Of a DNA stretch of 64,000 nt, positions 22,972 to 32,010 are shown piece by piece (within the stretch, counting starts at the first letter, position 1; each line of letters begins with the position of its first letter). The notes beneath the pieces are model-generated. The model was not told the origin of the DNA. It worked only from the letters and a program-made list of their open reading frames with translations, and did not search any database. The position numbers and the translations under genes are program-made. Source of the DNA: an uncultured SAR86 cluster bacterium (lineage in GTDB: Bacteria > Pseudomonadota > Gammaproteobacteria > Magnimaribacterales > AG-339-G14); assembly GCA_902563105.1 (NCBI GenBank), contig CACEVU010000006.1:1-64000 (forward strand). The letters run 5' to 3'.

Positions 22972-25341
22972 ATGTTTAATTATCTTATTACTGCAAACCA
23001 TGAATGCGAGACGAGGCAAACTGAGTCACTTTTACGAAACGAAAATGTGATTTATGCTTTTTCATCTACTTCAAGAATAGATTTTCAAGCCGTAAAACTA
23101 CTGACTAAAAATAAAAACTTTACCGAATTAGATACTAAAAAAGATAGCTCGCCTATAAAGAAAAACTATTTTCAAGTAAGAAATCCCAGAAGAAAGTTTC
23201 CCTGGCAGACTCCAAAAAGAAAACACTCTAAAGAATTAGGTCTTTTGGCTGAAAACAGAAATTTTTCTAAACAAACAATTATCGTTCCGGTTGATGTATT
23301 TTGGGGGAAGTCTCCAGAAAGGAAAGATAACTGGCTCAAGCTTTTATTCAGAGAGTCGTGGGAAGGAACCAGCTTTATCAGAAATATCTTTAAACTATTA
23401 TTTAATGGCAGAAATGTAAAAGTATATTTTCATAGACCTTTAGAAAGTGAAGAAATTTTTACAAGTCCTGAGTCCGATAAGAATCTGGTCTTGAAAACAG
23501 AAAGATTGCTAAGAGCAAGGTTTAGACAAAATCGAAAAGCCCATCTTGGACCTGATATTTCAAATAGAAGAACATTAGTAACTAGCATCTTGAACTCTAG
23601 CTCGGTTAAAAATTACATCGAGAGTGAATCTTCAGGAAATTTAAAAAAAACAGAAAACTTAAGAAAGAAGGCAAATAAATACATTTGGGAAATATGTTCA
23701 GATATGTCTTATCCAGTAATTTATCTTTACGATCGAGCTTTGAGTTGGTTTTGGAATTCTCGATATGAGAACTTAGAGGTGATTGGCTTTGAAGAAATAA
23801 GAAAAATTGCGCCAACAACTTCTCTTATTTTCTCTCCCTGTCATCGATCACACATAGATTATTTAGCTTTGTCGTACTTGCTCTATTACAAAGACTTGAT
23901 GTTGCCTCAAATAGTTGCTGGTAAAAATTTAGACCTTCCCATTGTAGGTCCTTTCTTGAGAAAAGGTGGTGCTTTCTTTATGAGAAGATCTTTTGGAGGA
24001 AATAAACTTTATTCAGTCATCTTTTATGAGCATTTGAGAAAACTGATGCAAAGAGGTCACTCAATTGAATTTTTTCCCGAAGGAGGAAGATCCAGATCTG
24101 GGAAATTGATGCCTCCAAGACCTGGAATTGTCTCTATGATTCTCAGATCCTTTTTAGATATGGATGAGAAGCAAGTTAGCTTTATACCTATTTCAATGAA
24201 TTACGAGAAAGTCCTCGAAGGTAATTCCTATCTTAAAGAAGTTATGGGAGCAAGAAAGAAAAAAGAGAATCTAAAAGACATTTTTTCTGTATTTAGAGAT
24301 TTTAGAAATTATTTAGGAGAAGCATATTTACAGTTTGGAGAGCCCATAAATTTAAATGATTTTCTCAAAGCTTATCCCAGAGAAGATTATGATTCAGAAA
24401 AGGATTGGCTGTTTGAAGTTACACCTAAACTAGGTAACAAGATAATGAAAAACATAAATCGTGCAACTGTAGTTACTTCTTCAGCTTTATTTTCAACAGC
24501 TATGCTAAATAGTGATGGTTTTTCTGTTTCAAGGAATGAGCTTATTCAGAGAATTGACTTGTTGAGAGCTATCTTGAAAGAAGATCTTTATTCTTCTAAA
24601 ACAATAATAAGTGAAAAAACAGCTGAAGAAATAATCGACCAAATGAAGAAGCTTAATTTTATTTCAAACGAAGATATCAGCGATAGGATTTCTTTATCGA
24701 ATAAAGAGGCAGCCAGATTGAGCTTTTACCGGAATAATATTTCGCACTTACTGATTATTGAATCCTTGATTTGTGGTTTTTTTCAATACAAAAAGACAAT
24801 CACTAAAGAGAATTTAGTTGATTCTTTAAAAATGATTTTTCCTTTCTTAAAAGAAGAATTCTTTCTCAAATGGGCAGAGGATGAATTGGAATCGGTTATT
24901 GAGTTGAAGCTTCAAAAACTAGTTAAACTGAAACTCCTCAATGAAGATTCAGAAAATTTTATGAGGCCCAATTTTAAATCGAAAGAATTCTATGAAACTC
25001 AAGCTCTAGGAAAGTTGGTACAGCCTTCAATTGATCGATTTTATGTATTGATTTCACAACTTTGGAAAAATGCTAAGAGTCATGTATCAAAAAATGATTT
25101 AGAAAAAAATTCACTTAAGATCCTTCAAAAATTAGAAAAAACCCATGCGAGGCTGACGCCAGAGTTTTCCGAAAAGTGGATGTTTGATGTTTTTTTAAAT
25201 CGTCTAATCGCAAATAAATATGTAAAAGAAGATGATTCTGGACTTCTTTATCCAACGCGTATTACTCATAGATTAGAAAAGGATGCAGCAAATTTTTTAG
25301 AGCCTAATTGGTTAAAAGAACTTTCTGAAAACACTACTTGA
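22972..25341 (+). CDS. plsB: Glycerol-3-phosphate acyltransferase
   Basis: 789 aa, near the E. coli PlsB length (807). Inner-membrane enzyme adding the first acyl chain to glycerol-3-phosphate for phospholipid synthesis. The four acyltransferase motifs are present in order: FSPCHRSHIDYLALSY (HX4D, about 282), GGAFFMRRSFGG (about 330), FFPEGGRSRSGK (about 365) and FIPISMNYEKVLEG (about 400). The long N- and C-terminal parts are lysine-rich, as expected for a low-GC genome. The gene stands alone, diverging from tRNA-Leu/yajC. Confidence 0.93.
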   Translation: MFNYLITANHECETRQTESLLRNENVIYAFSSTSRIDFQAVKLLTKNKNFTELDTKKDSSPIKKNYFQVRNPRRKFPWQTPKRKHSKELGLLAENRNFSKQTIIVPVDVFWGKSPERKDNWLKLLFRESWEGTSFIRNIFKLLFNGRNVKVYFHRPLESEEIFTSPESDKNLVLKTERLLRARFRQNRKAHLGPDISNRRTLVTSILNSSSVKNYIESESSGNLKKTENLRKKANKYIWEICSDMSYPVIYLYDRALSWFWNSRYENLEVIGFEEIRKIAPTTSLIFSPCHRSHIDYLALSYLLYYKDLMLPQIVAGKNLDLPIVGPFLRKGGAFFMRRSFGGNKLYSVIFYEHLRKLMQRGHSIEFFPEGGRSRSGKLMPPRPGIVSMILRSFLDMDEKQVSFIPISMNYEKVLEGNSYLKEVMGARKKKENLKDIFSVFRDFRNYLGEAYLQFGEPINLNDFLKAYPREDYDSEKDWLFEVTPKLGNKIMKNINRATVVTSSALFSTAMLNSDGFSVSRNELIQRIDLLRAILKEDLYSSKTIISEKTAEEIIDQMKKLNFISNEDISDRISLSNKEAARLSFYRNNISHLLIIESLICGFFQYKKTITKENLVDSLKMIFPFLKEEFFLKWAEDELESVIELKLQKLVKLKLLNEDSENFMRPNFKSKEFYETQALGKLVQPSIDRFYVLISQLWKNAKSHVSKNDLEKNSLKILQKLEKTHARLTPEFSEKWMFDVFLNRLIANKYVKEDDSGLLYPTRITHRLEKDAANFLEPNWLKELSENTT

Positions 25342-25343
25342 TC

Positions 25344-25371
25344 CTTGAAAAAATAAAATCAGTCGCCATAT
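25344..25371 (+). promoter_or_regulatory. Sigma-32 heat-shock promoter
   Basis: CTTGAAA (25344-25350), a 13-nt spacer, then CGCCATAT (25364-25371). This differs from the sigma-32 consensus CTTGAAA / CCCCATNT at one defined position. It lies directly upstream of the Hsp20 gene and just after the plsB stop. Confidence 0.8.
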
Positions 25372-25469
25372 AAATTATGTAAAAGATTGCCTTATGGGAT
25401 CTTTTCATAGGTTGGCATGCTCTATAGAGGTGTCGTTTTATCAACTTGCTTAATTTTAAGGAGTTTATT

Positions 25470-25916
25470 ATGAAAAATAGTTTATTAAATTTATCTGATC
25501 CTTTTTTCTCTACAAGGTTTCTAGGTTTCGACAGTCTTTTTGACTCATTGAAAACCTTCAGCGAGATTGCAGAGGATTCAAGGTCTTATCCCCCTTACAA
25601 TATCAAACGTGAAGCCAATGAAATCACAATTGAAGTTGCAGTTGCTGGTCTTAGCGAAGACGATCTAATCGTTGAAACTAAAGAAAATAATCTCAGCATT
25701 GTTCATGAGGGGTCAAAAAATTCTTCTGGTGAAGTATTGCATCAAGGCATAGCTGCAAGAGCATTTAAGTTGCAGTTTTCTCTTGCTCCAGAAGTTGTAG
25801 TCAAAACTGCAAATCTAAAAAATGGTCTTTTAAGCATCTCGCTTGAAAGAGTAATCCCTGAATCAGAAAAGGCTAAAGTTATTGAAATTAATTCTGGCGA
25901 GTTAATTAAAGAATAA
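25470..25916 (+). CDS. Small heat shock protein, Hsp20/IbpA family
   Basis: 148-aa ATP-independent holdase chaperone. The alpha-crystallin domain spans about residues 40-130: YPPYNIKREANEITIEVAVAGLSEDDL at the start and LKNGLLSISLERVIPE at the end, the GLL being the conserved loop after which an I-x-I-type tail is expected (KVIEINSGE). The track start at 25446 is a TTG; the ATG at 25470 with AAGGAG 7 nt upstream is right. A sigma-32 promoter lies 100 bp upstream. The roughly 90-nt leader could form a hairpin (CCTTATG with CATAGG), and CTTAATTTTAAG can pair close to the ribosome binding site, which might act as an RNA thermometer. Confidence 0.92.
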   Translation: MKNSLLNLSDPFFSTRFLGFDSLFDSLKTFSEIAEDSRSYPPYNIKREANEITIEVAVAGLSEDDLIVETKENNLSIVHEGSKNSSGEVLHQGIAARAFKLQFSLAPEVVVKTANLKNGLLSISLERVIPESEKAKVIEINSGELIKE

Positions 25917-25928
25917 TGCCCCCCCTTA

Positions 25929-25954
25929 ACATGCCGCCTTTGGCGGCATGTTTT
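25929..25954 (+). terminator. Rho-independent terminator of the Hsp20 gene
   Basis: ACATGCCGCC-TTT-GGCGGCATGT, a perfect 10-bp GC-rich stem followed by TTTAT. It touches the stop of the convergent pyrophosphohydrolase gene. Confidence 0.88.
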
Positions 25955-26321
25955 ATAAACCAAGTGCTTTAGAGATGTTTGGCTTAAAATAACCTTCTGG
26001 CTTCAGAATCTTACCTGATTCATTTTTGACAAATTTACCATCAACAAATTTACTCATATTTGATGCTCTAACTTCTGTCCAAACCTTATCGAAATTAATC
26101 CCAGTACTATTGCACATACCCATAATGACCCAAACCATGTCTGCCAGCCCATCTGCTAATTCAACCAAATCATCTTCATTAAAGGCTTTTAAAGTTTCTT
26201 CAAACTCCTCTTTAATGAGGTTCATATAAAGTTTAACTTGATCATTTTTTAAAGTCAGATTAGAAGAAATCTTCTGCTCGCCTAAATTCATAAATTCTGA
26301 AACGTCTTTTTGATAACTCAT
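25953..26321 (-). CDS. MazG-like / PRA-PH-like NTP pyrophosphohydrolase
   Basis: 122-aa all-alpha protein of the phosphoribosyl-ATP pyrophosphohydrolase/MazG superfamily, which removes pyrophosphate from (d)NTP-like substrates. The metal-binding EExxE...D pattern is seen as IKEEFEETLKAF (about 37-48) followed by ADGLADMVWVIMG (about 57-69). It is a stand-alone domain, and no histidine biosynthesis genes are adjacent, so a house-cleaning role is more likely than histidine synthesis. Its start overlaps the rsmJ stop by 4 bp. Confidence 0.7.
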   Translation of the reverse strand: MSYQKDVSEFMNLGEQKISSNLTLKNDQVKLYMNLIKEEFEETLKAFNEDDLVELADGLADMVWVIMGMCNSTGINFDKVWTEVRASNMSKFVDGKFVKNESGKILKPEGYFKPNISKALGL

Positions 26322-27091
26322 AAAGCCTCCTGATCTATATGGAAAATACTATATTTAAATGCTTTCCCTTTTATAACACGAGAAGGATTTAAATTAATTA
26401 AAGATTTAGTATCAGTATGTAGGGCAGATTTATAAATTATTTTTTTTATGAATTTTTTTTCGATAAGTTTGATAATTGCAAGAAAATCAAAATCATTTAA
26501 ATCTAAATTTCTCAAGAATTGGATTTCTTTTTTTGCCCTAGCATCATTTTTAATCTCAAACATATGATCTAAATATGCTATCTCATGATCTCTAAACTTA
26601 TTTGCTAGTTTCAATGAATCTCCGCAGATAAAATTTATTCTTTGTGATGAATCTTTTAAATCTGTATGGCTTATATCACCAAGACATTGCTTAGTAAATT
26701 CGTATAACCAAGTCTTTTTTTCAAATGCAGTAACTGAGAATCCCATGGAGCTTATTTCTAAGGCATCAATGCAATATCCACCAGTTAGATCAATGACTTT
26801 TTTGCCAATATCTTTTTTTGAAAAGCATTTTTTTAATAACGATGATTCAGAATTTATTTTTTTAAAATTTAAATAATTTAATTTGAAAGGTTTAGAATTT
26901 TTTAAAGATAGATCTTGAAAAGATATTTTTCCCTCAGAAATCCAAATGACAAGCTTATGAGCATCAGAGATCCTTAAATTTCTTGGTGTAATGAATTTTA
27001 ATCCATGCTGCTTTGCAAATTTTTGCGCAAACCTTTCGTCTTTTTTTGAAAGATACGATACATAGGGCTTTCTTTCTGTAGAATTAATCAT
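26318..27091 (-). CDS. rsmJ: 16S rRNA (guanine-1516-N2)-methyltransferase RsmJ-like
   Basis: 257-aa SAM-dependent methyltransferase. The motif I region is VIDLTGGYCIDALEISSMGFSV (about 100-120), somewhat altered from the RsmJ consensus (DATAGLGRDAF...). YLDHMFEIKNDARAKKEI (about 172) corresponds to the RsmJ YLDPMFP...KSAL-KKEM signature, and the order of these blocks supports RsmJ (YhiQ family). The proline of the usual DPMF motif is replaced by histidine, so catalytic competence deserves a check. Overlaps the pyrophosphohydrolase start by 4 bp and diverges from the GST gene. Confidence 0.72.
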   Translation of the reverse strand: MINSTERKPYVSYLSKKDERFAQKFAKQHGLKFITPRNLRISDAHKLVIWISEGKISFQDLSLKNSKPFKLNYLNFKKINSESSLLKKCFSKKDIGKKVIDLTGGYCIDALEISSMGFSVTAFEKKTWLYEFTKQCLGDISHTDLKDSSQRINFICGDSLKLANKFRDHEIAYLDHMFEIKNDARAKKEIQFLRNLDLNDFDFLAIIKLIEKKFIKKIIYKSALHTDTKSLINLNPSRVIKGKAFKYSIFHIDQEAL

Positions 27092-27104
27092 ATTAATAAG
27101 CTTG

Positions 27105-27956
27105 ATGGTTAAACTCAGACAAGAAGATATTAAAACAAAAGAAGTCCTATCTTGGAAAGGACTCCACCTCTTTCACTTTCAGTTTTCCGCTTGTTCTATG
27201 AAAACTAGAATATTTCTAGCATTAAAAGAAATAGCTTATGAAAGTCACCACATAGATCTTCAAAAAAAGGAAAATTTTTCACCATACTTCCAAGGTATTA
27301 CTCCACGATCCTTGGTTCCTGTATTAATTGATAATGGAGATGTCCATATAGAGAGCAACGACATTTTGGAATACTTGGATGAAAAATATCCTTCGAAGCC
27401 TCTTATTCCACCAGAGAAAAAAGATGAAATAAAAAAAATGATGGCTGAAGAAAATGACTTACATATAGATATTAGAAATATAACTTTTAAATTCCTAGTG
27501 CCGAAGTTTTTGAACAAAGTAAAAATAGAAAAAAAAGCAGCAGCAAAAGCAACGCTCAATGGAGCTGAAGACTCTGCGGACGACAAAAATAGAGCTTTCT
27601 GGGAGAGTTACAAAAAAATTGGAATTTCCGATGAAGTTGCGACAAAGTCTTTATTAAATATAAAAAATCATCTTAATGAAATTGATGAAAATTTAAATCA
27701 TCATACTTATATTTTAGGAAACGATTTAACTTTGCCAGACATTGCATGGTTTATCTATGTTGCGCGTTTAAAATCTGCCAAATACCCTATTCATATCTTG
27801 CATCCAAATGTAAATGATTGGTATGAAAGTCTTTTAAAAAAGGATGTGTTTGCAAAAGAAACTAAAGTACCTAAGATAATAAAGGTAGTCAGTTACTTAT
27901 TCTATGTATTCCAAAAATATAGTGGTTGGAGCATCAAAAGACAGTTAGTCGGTTAA
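27105..27956 (+). CDS. Glutathione S-transferase family protein
   Basis: 283-aa protein with an N-terminal thioredoxin-fold domain at about residues 19-98 (LFHFQFSACSMKTRIFLALKEI, cis-Pro region SLVPVLID, and the glutathione gamma-Glu site HIESNDILEYLDEKYP) and a C-terminal helical domain ending around 250. The linker insert about 140-170 is rich in Lys and Ala. The track start is a TTG; the ATG at 27105 is preferred. Substrate unknown. Overlaps the uppP stop tail-to-tail by 4 bp. Confidence 0.8.
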   Translation: MVKLRQEDIKTKEVLSWKGLHLFHFQFSACSMKTRIFLALKEIAYESHHIDLQKKENFSPYFQGITPRSLVPVLIDNGDVHIESNDILEYLDEKYPSKPLIPPEKKDEIKKMMAEENDLHIDIRNITFKFLVPKFLNKVKIEKKAAAKATLNGAEDSADDKNRAFWESYKKIGISDEVATKSLLNIKNHLNEIDENLNHHTYILGNDLTLPDIAWFIYVARLKSAKYPIHILHPNVNDWYESLLKKDVFAKETKVPKIIKVVSYLFYVFQKYSGWSIKRQLVG

Positions 27957-28723
27957 ACAAGAAAAAGCAAGCTTCCCAAAAAGAGTCGATACAAAACAAA
28001 GGGCGTAAACCCGATTTTTTCTATTAATCTTAAAAACAGACTGATGCATAAATAAGAACTTATGAATGATAAAAAAGTAATCAGAAAAATATTCCTCCAA
28101 CTTTCTGGAGAATTGATCAAGCTTAAGTTTGTTAATTCAAAGAGGAAAATAACTCCCAAAGTAGGTATTGCAAGCATAAAAGCAAATTTTGAAGCTGCTG
28201 TTCTGGAGTAACTTAAAAATAGTGCACATATGATTGTTACTGCGGAGCGACTTGTTCCTGGAATTAATGCAAGGCACTGTGCTAGCCCAATAAAGAAAGC
28301 ATCTTTTGCGGATACAGAATCTTGTGAAAATTCAGATTTAGATTTTTTATCTGCAATCCAGAGGAGTATCCCAAACAAAATGGTTGAGATAGCAATGACA
28401 TTCAAGTTTCTTAGATTTTCTGTAATAAACTCTCTCATAAAAAATCCAACAATAAATATTGGAATTGAGGCAATTAATAATTTATTTAAAAAAGAATCTA
28501 TTGAAGAAAAATTATAAATTTTTAATGCTTCTGCTAATTCGCTTCTAAAATAAATTATTACAGCAAACAAGCTTCCCCCATGCGCAAAGATATCCAAAGT
28601 AATTGATTGATCTTTCCAACCAAAAAGAGAAGAAGTAATTATTAAATGCGCTGAACTAGAAATTGGTAAAAATTCTGTAAGCCCTTGAATGATCGAGAGA
28701 ACTAAAATTTGTAGTGTTTCCAT
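27953..28723 (-). CDS. uppP: Undecaprenyl-diphosphatase
   Basis: 256-aa integral membrane phosphatase (BacA/UppP) recycling undecaprenyl pyrophosphate for cell-wall synthesis. Signature motifs are IIQGLTEFLPISSSAHLI (about 12-29) and LIPGTSRSAVTIICALFL (about 157-174). It has about eight transmembrane segments. Last gene of the long operon that begins with rpoE; its ATG directly follows the tsaB stop. Confidence 0.94.
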   Translation of the reverse strand: METLQILVLSIIQGLTEFLPISSSAHLIITSSLFGWKDQSITLDIFAHGGSLFAVIIYFRSELAEALKIYNFSSIDSFLNKLLIASIPIFIVGFFMREFITENLRNLNVIAISTILFGILLWIADKKSKSEFSQDSVSAKDAFFIGLAQCLALIPGTSRSAVTIICALFLSYSRTAASKFAFMLAIPTLGVIFLFELTNLSLINSPESWRNIFLITFLSFISSYLCISLFLRLIEKIGFTPFVLYRLFLGSLLFLV

Positions 28724-29395
28724 TTACTTAACCTTGATCCATTGGTCTGAACCAGACAGATAGCTTGGGTAGACATTTTCAGGCGCACAAAGATTTTCTT
28801 CTAGATCATCAAAAAAATTTGCCAAGTACATTAATCCTTTTACATGAGTACTTTCATTCATTAAATTTTTTTTATTTAAATAGCTGAATAAATCTTGGCA
28901 ATTTGTACAAATAATTTCTTGGCAGTCCGGTGAAATAAGATCTTTAAGCGATGTTTTTTTAATCGAAATATCTTTTTCTTTAGAAAAAGCTAGATCGTTT
29001 TTTTTTCTTTGAAAAGAACCAAGATATAAATCATTCATATGAGCTTCTTGAACAATGTAAAGATCCTGCAAGGGGTCGCTTAAAAATATATTTTGAGCCA
29101 AAATCTTAAGACTAGAAATTGGTAAGATTTTTTTTTCTAAGCCTAAAGCTAAACCTTGCGCTACAGAACAGCCTACTCTTAAACCAGTAAAGGAACCGGG
29201 ACCTATGCTTAAGGCAATAAAATCAATATCTTCTTTTTTTAACTGGGCTTTTTTTAATAAGTTATCGATAAACCTAAAAATTAATTTTCCATGAGAGTTC
29301 TCCTCTTTTGAATGTTCAAAAAAAATTTCTTTATTTTTTGAAATACCAATTGAGCAGTAAACCGAAGAAGTTTCAATAGCGAGGATGTTTGCCAT
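28724..29395 (-). CDS. tsaB: tRNA threonylcarbamoyladenosine biosynthesis protein TsaB
   Basis: 223-aa actin-fold (ASKHA) protein, partner of TsaD in making t6A37 in tRNAs that read ANN codons. The N-terminal NILAIETSSVYCSIGI and the block IALSIGPGSFTGLRVGCSVAQGLALG (about 62-87) are diagnostic. It lacks the TsaD metal-binding histidines, as TsaB should. It abuts adk upstream and uppP downstream with no spacing. Confidence 0.92.
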   Translation of the reverse strand: MANILAIETSSVYCSIGISKNKEIFFEHSKEENSHGKLIFRFIDNLLKKAQLKKEDIDFIALSIGPGSFTGLRVGCSVAQGLALGLEKKILPISSLKILAQNIFLSDPLQDLYIVQEAHMNDLYLGSFQRKKNDLAFSKEKDISIKKTSLKDLISPDCQEIICTNCQDLFSYLNKKNLMNESTHVKGLMYLANFFDDLEENLCAPENVYPSYLSGSDQWIKVK

Positions 29396-30043
29396 CTATT
29401 TTGATAAAAATTCTTTGATGTTATTTTTTATTTCTTCGACTGAAAGAGTTCCTTCAACCGAGAAATAATCAAGATTTGAATTCTCTTTGTTTCCAAGATA
29501 ATACTCAATTAAAGGTTGAGTTTGCTTCCAGTAAACTTTTAAACGATCCTTAACAGTCTCGGGTTCATCGTCCTTTCTGATTATCAGTTCTTCGCCAGTT
29601 TCGTCATCGAGTCCTTCTATTAACGGAGGATTAAAATCAACATGGTAGGTTCTTCCTGAATTTAGATGGATCCTCCGCCCGGACATTCTTTTGAGAATTT
29701 CATCGTCAGGAACTTTTAGCTCGATTACACCATCAATTTGTATATTATTTTTTTCGAGCGCTTCAGCCTGAGGGATTGTTCTAGGAAAACCATCAAATAA
29801 AAATCCTTGCGAACAATCCGATTCTGAAATCCTCTCTTTAACCAATTCAATAATTAAGTCATCAGAAACTAAATTTCCCGCGTCCATTACTTCTTTGGCT
29901 TTTTGGCCGAGATTAGTTCCTTTTTTTATTGCTTCTCTTAGCATATCGCCAGTGGATATGTGGGGTATATTAAATTCTGTAGCAATGAATGTTGCCTGAG
30001 TGCCTTTACCCGCTCCGGGCGGTCCTAAAATTATTAAATTCAT
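29396..30043 (-). CDS. adk: Adenylate kinase
   Basis: 215-aa enzyme interconverting AMP + ATP with two ADP. The P-loop [11 protein letters not shown] lies at residues 7-17, the AMP site is [14 protein letters not shown] (about 84), and the LID segment [19 protein letters not shown] (about 123) is of the long type, without zinc cysteines. The track start at 30055 gives a 4-aa extension; the ATG at 30043 overlaps the acpS stop (ATGA), a coupling arrangement that also gives the E. coli-like length. Confidence 0.95.
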   Translation of the reverse strand: MNLIILGPPGAGKGTQATFIATEFNIPHISTGDMLREAIKKGTNLGQKAKEVMDAGNLVSDDLIIELVKERISESDCSQGFLFDGFPRTIPQAEALEKNNIQIDGVIELKVPDDEILKRMSGRRIHLNSGRTYHVDFNPPLIEGLDDETGEELIIRKDDEPETVKDRLKVYWKQTQPLIEYYLGNKENSNLDYFSVEGTLSVEEIKNNIKEFLSK

Positions 30044-30426
30044 CTCAATAAACATACTGCTACAGCAGTTGCATGCTCTTCAGTATCACTCAGACTTAGA
30101 GATATTTCTCCTAAACCTTGCTCCTTCGCCAATAGTTTTGCTTTTCCGTTTAACAAAACTTTAGGACCACCATATTTTCTTATAATAACTATATCTTTTG
30201 GTCTTACGCCATTTGTAAATCCATACCCCAGTACTTTAGAAACTGCTTCTTTCGCTGCAAAATTTTTAGCAAGAAAATAAGGCTTTGCTCTTTTGGATTT
30301 ATTGAGAAATTGCTCTATTTCTAGATCAGCGTATATGCGGTTAAGAAATCTCACTCCGAAATCTTCATAAGCTTTTGCAAGTCTGGAAACCTTTACTAAA
30401 TCTATTCCACTTCTTAGTTCAGTCAT
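30040..30426 (-). CDS. acpS: Holo-[acyl-carrier-protein] synthase
   Basis: 128-aa phosphopantetheinyl transferase activating acyl carrier protein. Motifs are the N-terminal [10 protein letters not shown] with the magnesium Asp, and [14 protein letters not shown] (about 55). The C-terminal [16 protein letters not shown] resembles the family ending. The ATG at 30426 with GGAGG upstream (overlapping recO by 8 bp) is preferred to the track start at 30444. Many gammaproteobacteria carry pdxJ between recO and acpS; it is missing here. Confidence 0.94.
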   Translation of the reverse strand: MTELRSGIDLVKVSRLAKAYEDFGVRFLNRIYADLEIEQFLNKSKRAKPYFLAKNFAAKEAVSKVLGYGFTNGVRPKDIVIIRKYGGPKVLLNGKAKLLAKEQGLGEISLSLSDTEEHATAVAVCLLR

Positions 30427-31120
30427 TAAAAATGCCTCCAGCATTTAAGGGTCTCTCAGCAATATTTATGATAGCAAATTGCATTATCTTTTTTATGTTG
30501 GCTCTAGCAGTAGCAGAAGTTATTTTTCTTTCGCTAAAATTTATAATATCAATTCCAGAGACTTTTAAGAAATCATTGTTTGGCGGGCCGAGAGTAAAGC
30601 CTTGCGAGGGATGAAAAAAATACTCTTTATCTGCAATGATTTTTTTTCCAGAATCATCGCAATGGAAATTAAAACCATAGCCCAGCTCGCAAATTAAATA
30701 GTACTCAAATTGCCTTAAAGAAATCTCAATGACTTTAGTTTCAGAGGTTTCTAAAACTTTGTAGAAATCGATTACAGCATTAAATATGTTTTCTTGTTTA
30801 TCTTCTTTTTCAAGAAGCTTGAAAATTAATTCATGAAGATAGAGAAGAATTTTGAGGTTTCTACCTGAAATCTTAAAAAATTTTATTTCTTCCCAAGTCG
30901 TTAATGTTTTTAGTTCTGATTTTCCTGAAAAGGTTATATTGGCAAGAATATTCGGTGCAGCGATATTTTGAAATTTATTTTTTTTTGACCTGGCTCCTTT
31001 GGCAATTACTGAAACCCTACCCAAGTCTTTAGAAAAGAGTTCACAAATAAGACTTGTTTCAGAATACTTTCGAGTGTGTAACAACAATGCCTGGGTCTCA
31101 TTGATCTTAGGGGATTTCAA
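30419..31120 (-). CDS. recO: DNA repair protein RecO
   Basis: 233-aa recombination mediator of the RecFOR pathway with an N-terminal OB fold: NETQALLLHTRKYSETSLICELFSKDLGRVSVIAKGARSKK is a clear RecO opening. The C-terminal part is helical and poorly conserved. The track start at 31171 runs far into era; a TTG at 31120, 7 nt after GGAG and overlapping the era TGA by 3 bp (TTGA), gives a normal RecO N-terminus. Located after era, as in most gammaproteobacteria. Confidence 0.88.
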   Translation of the reverse strand: MKSPKINETQALLLHTRKYSETSLICELFSKDLGRVSVIAKGARSKKNKFQNIAAPNILANITFSGKSELKTLTTWEEIKFFKISGRNLKILLYLHELIFKLLEKEDKQENIFNAVIDFYKVLETSETKVIEISLRQFEYYLICELGYGFNFHCDDSGKKIIADKEYFFHPSQGFTLGPPNNDFLKVSGIDIINFSERKITSATARANIKKIMQFAIINIAERPLNAGGIFND

Positions 31121-32010
31121 TGATCTACTCCAAATCCAAACTTTTTTAGTTTGTTGACATCGTTTGTCCAATTTTTATTTGCTTTTACCCAGAGCTGTAA
31201 ATTCACTTTTTTGGAAAACTCTTTTTCAAGTTCTTTTCTAGATGCCGTGCCAATGGCTTTGATCATGCTCCCCTGCTTACCGAGAATGATGCCTTTTTGG
31301 CTTTTGGATTCTGTAATAATTGCTGCATAAATGGTCTTTAATTTTTTATGCTCATTAATTTTTTCAATAACAACGTTAATGCGGTATGGTAATTCGTCTC
31401 CAAGACGATTTATTGCTTTTTCCCTGATAATTTCTGAAATGTAAAATGCATCAGAGAACTCGGTAATTTCATTTTCTGGAAAATGAGAAGGTCCTATCTT
31501 TAAATTGTTTTGAATGATCTTTTTGAGCTCTAGTAAATTATCTTTTCTCAAGGCTGAAATCGGAATTATTGCTAAGAAATTAAACTTTTTACTTATCTCG
31601 TCGATAAAAGCATATAGCTTTGATTTTTCCTTCAACCTATCAATTTTATTGATGACCAGGACAACGGGCTTATTCAAGTTTCTCAGACTTTCTAAAATTT
31701 TATCTTCTTCCTGCTGCCACTTTGTGCGATCAATCAAAAATAAAACGAGATCTACTTCTTCGTAACATTGAGAAGCTAGCTTATTCATTACTTTGTTTAA
31801 CTGTCTCTTATAGCCTAAATGAACCCCTGGAGTATCTAGGAAAACGATCTGAGAGTTTTCTTCAGAAAGAATACCCAAAATACGATTTCGTGTTGTTTGA
31901 GGTTTTCGAGAAGTAATTGTTATTTTTTTTTGAAAAAAAGAATTGAGCAAAGTTGATTTTCCAACATTTGTTCTTCCTGAAAGAGAAACAAAACCGAATT
32001 TATTTGTCAT
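31117..32010 (-). CDS. era: GTPase Era
   Basis: 297-aa essential GTPase needed for 16S rRNA maturation and 30S assembly. G-domain motifs are GRTNVGKSTLLN (G1; unusual GRTN in place of GRPN), the G3 DTPGVHLG and the G4 NKID. The C-terminal KH domain begins around residue 200 (ELPYRINVVIEKINEH) and includes GIILGKQGSMIKAIG. Sits in the rnc-era-recO order and overlaps rnc by 11 bp. Confidence 0.95.
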   Translation of the reverse strand: MTNKFGFVSLSGRTNVGKSTLLNSFFQKKITITSRKPQTTRNRILGILSEENSQIVFLDTPGVHLGYKRQLNKVMNKLASQCYEEVDLVLFLIDRTKWQQEEDKILESLRNLNKPVVLVINKIDRLKEKSKLYAFIDEISKKFNFLAIIPISALRKDNLLELKKIIQNNLKIGPSHFPENEITEFSDAFYISEIIREKAINRLGDELPYRINVVIEKINEHKKLKTIYAAIITESKSQKGIILGKQGSMIKAIGTASRKELEKEFSKKVNLQLWVKANKNWTNDVNKLKKFGFGVDH

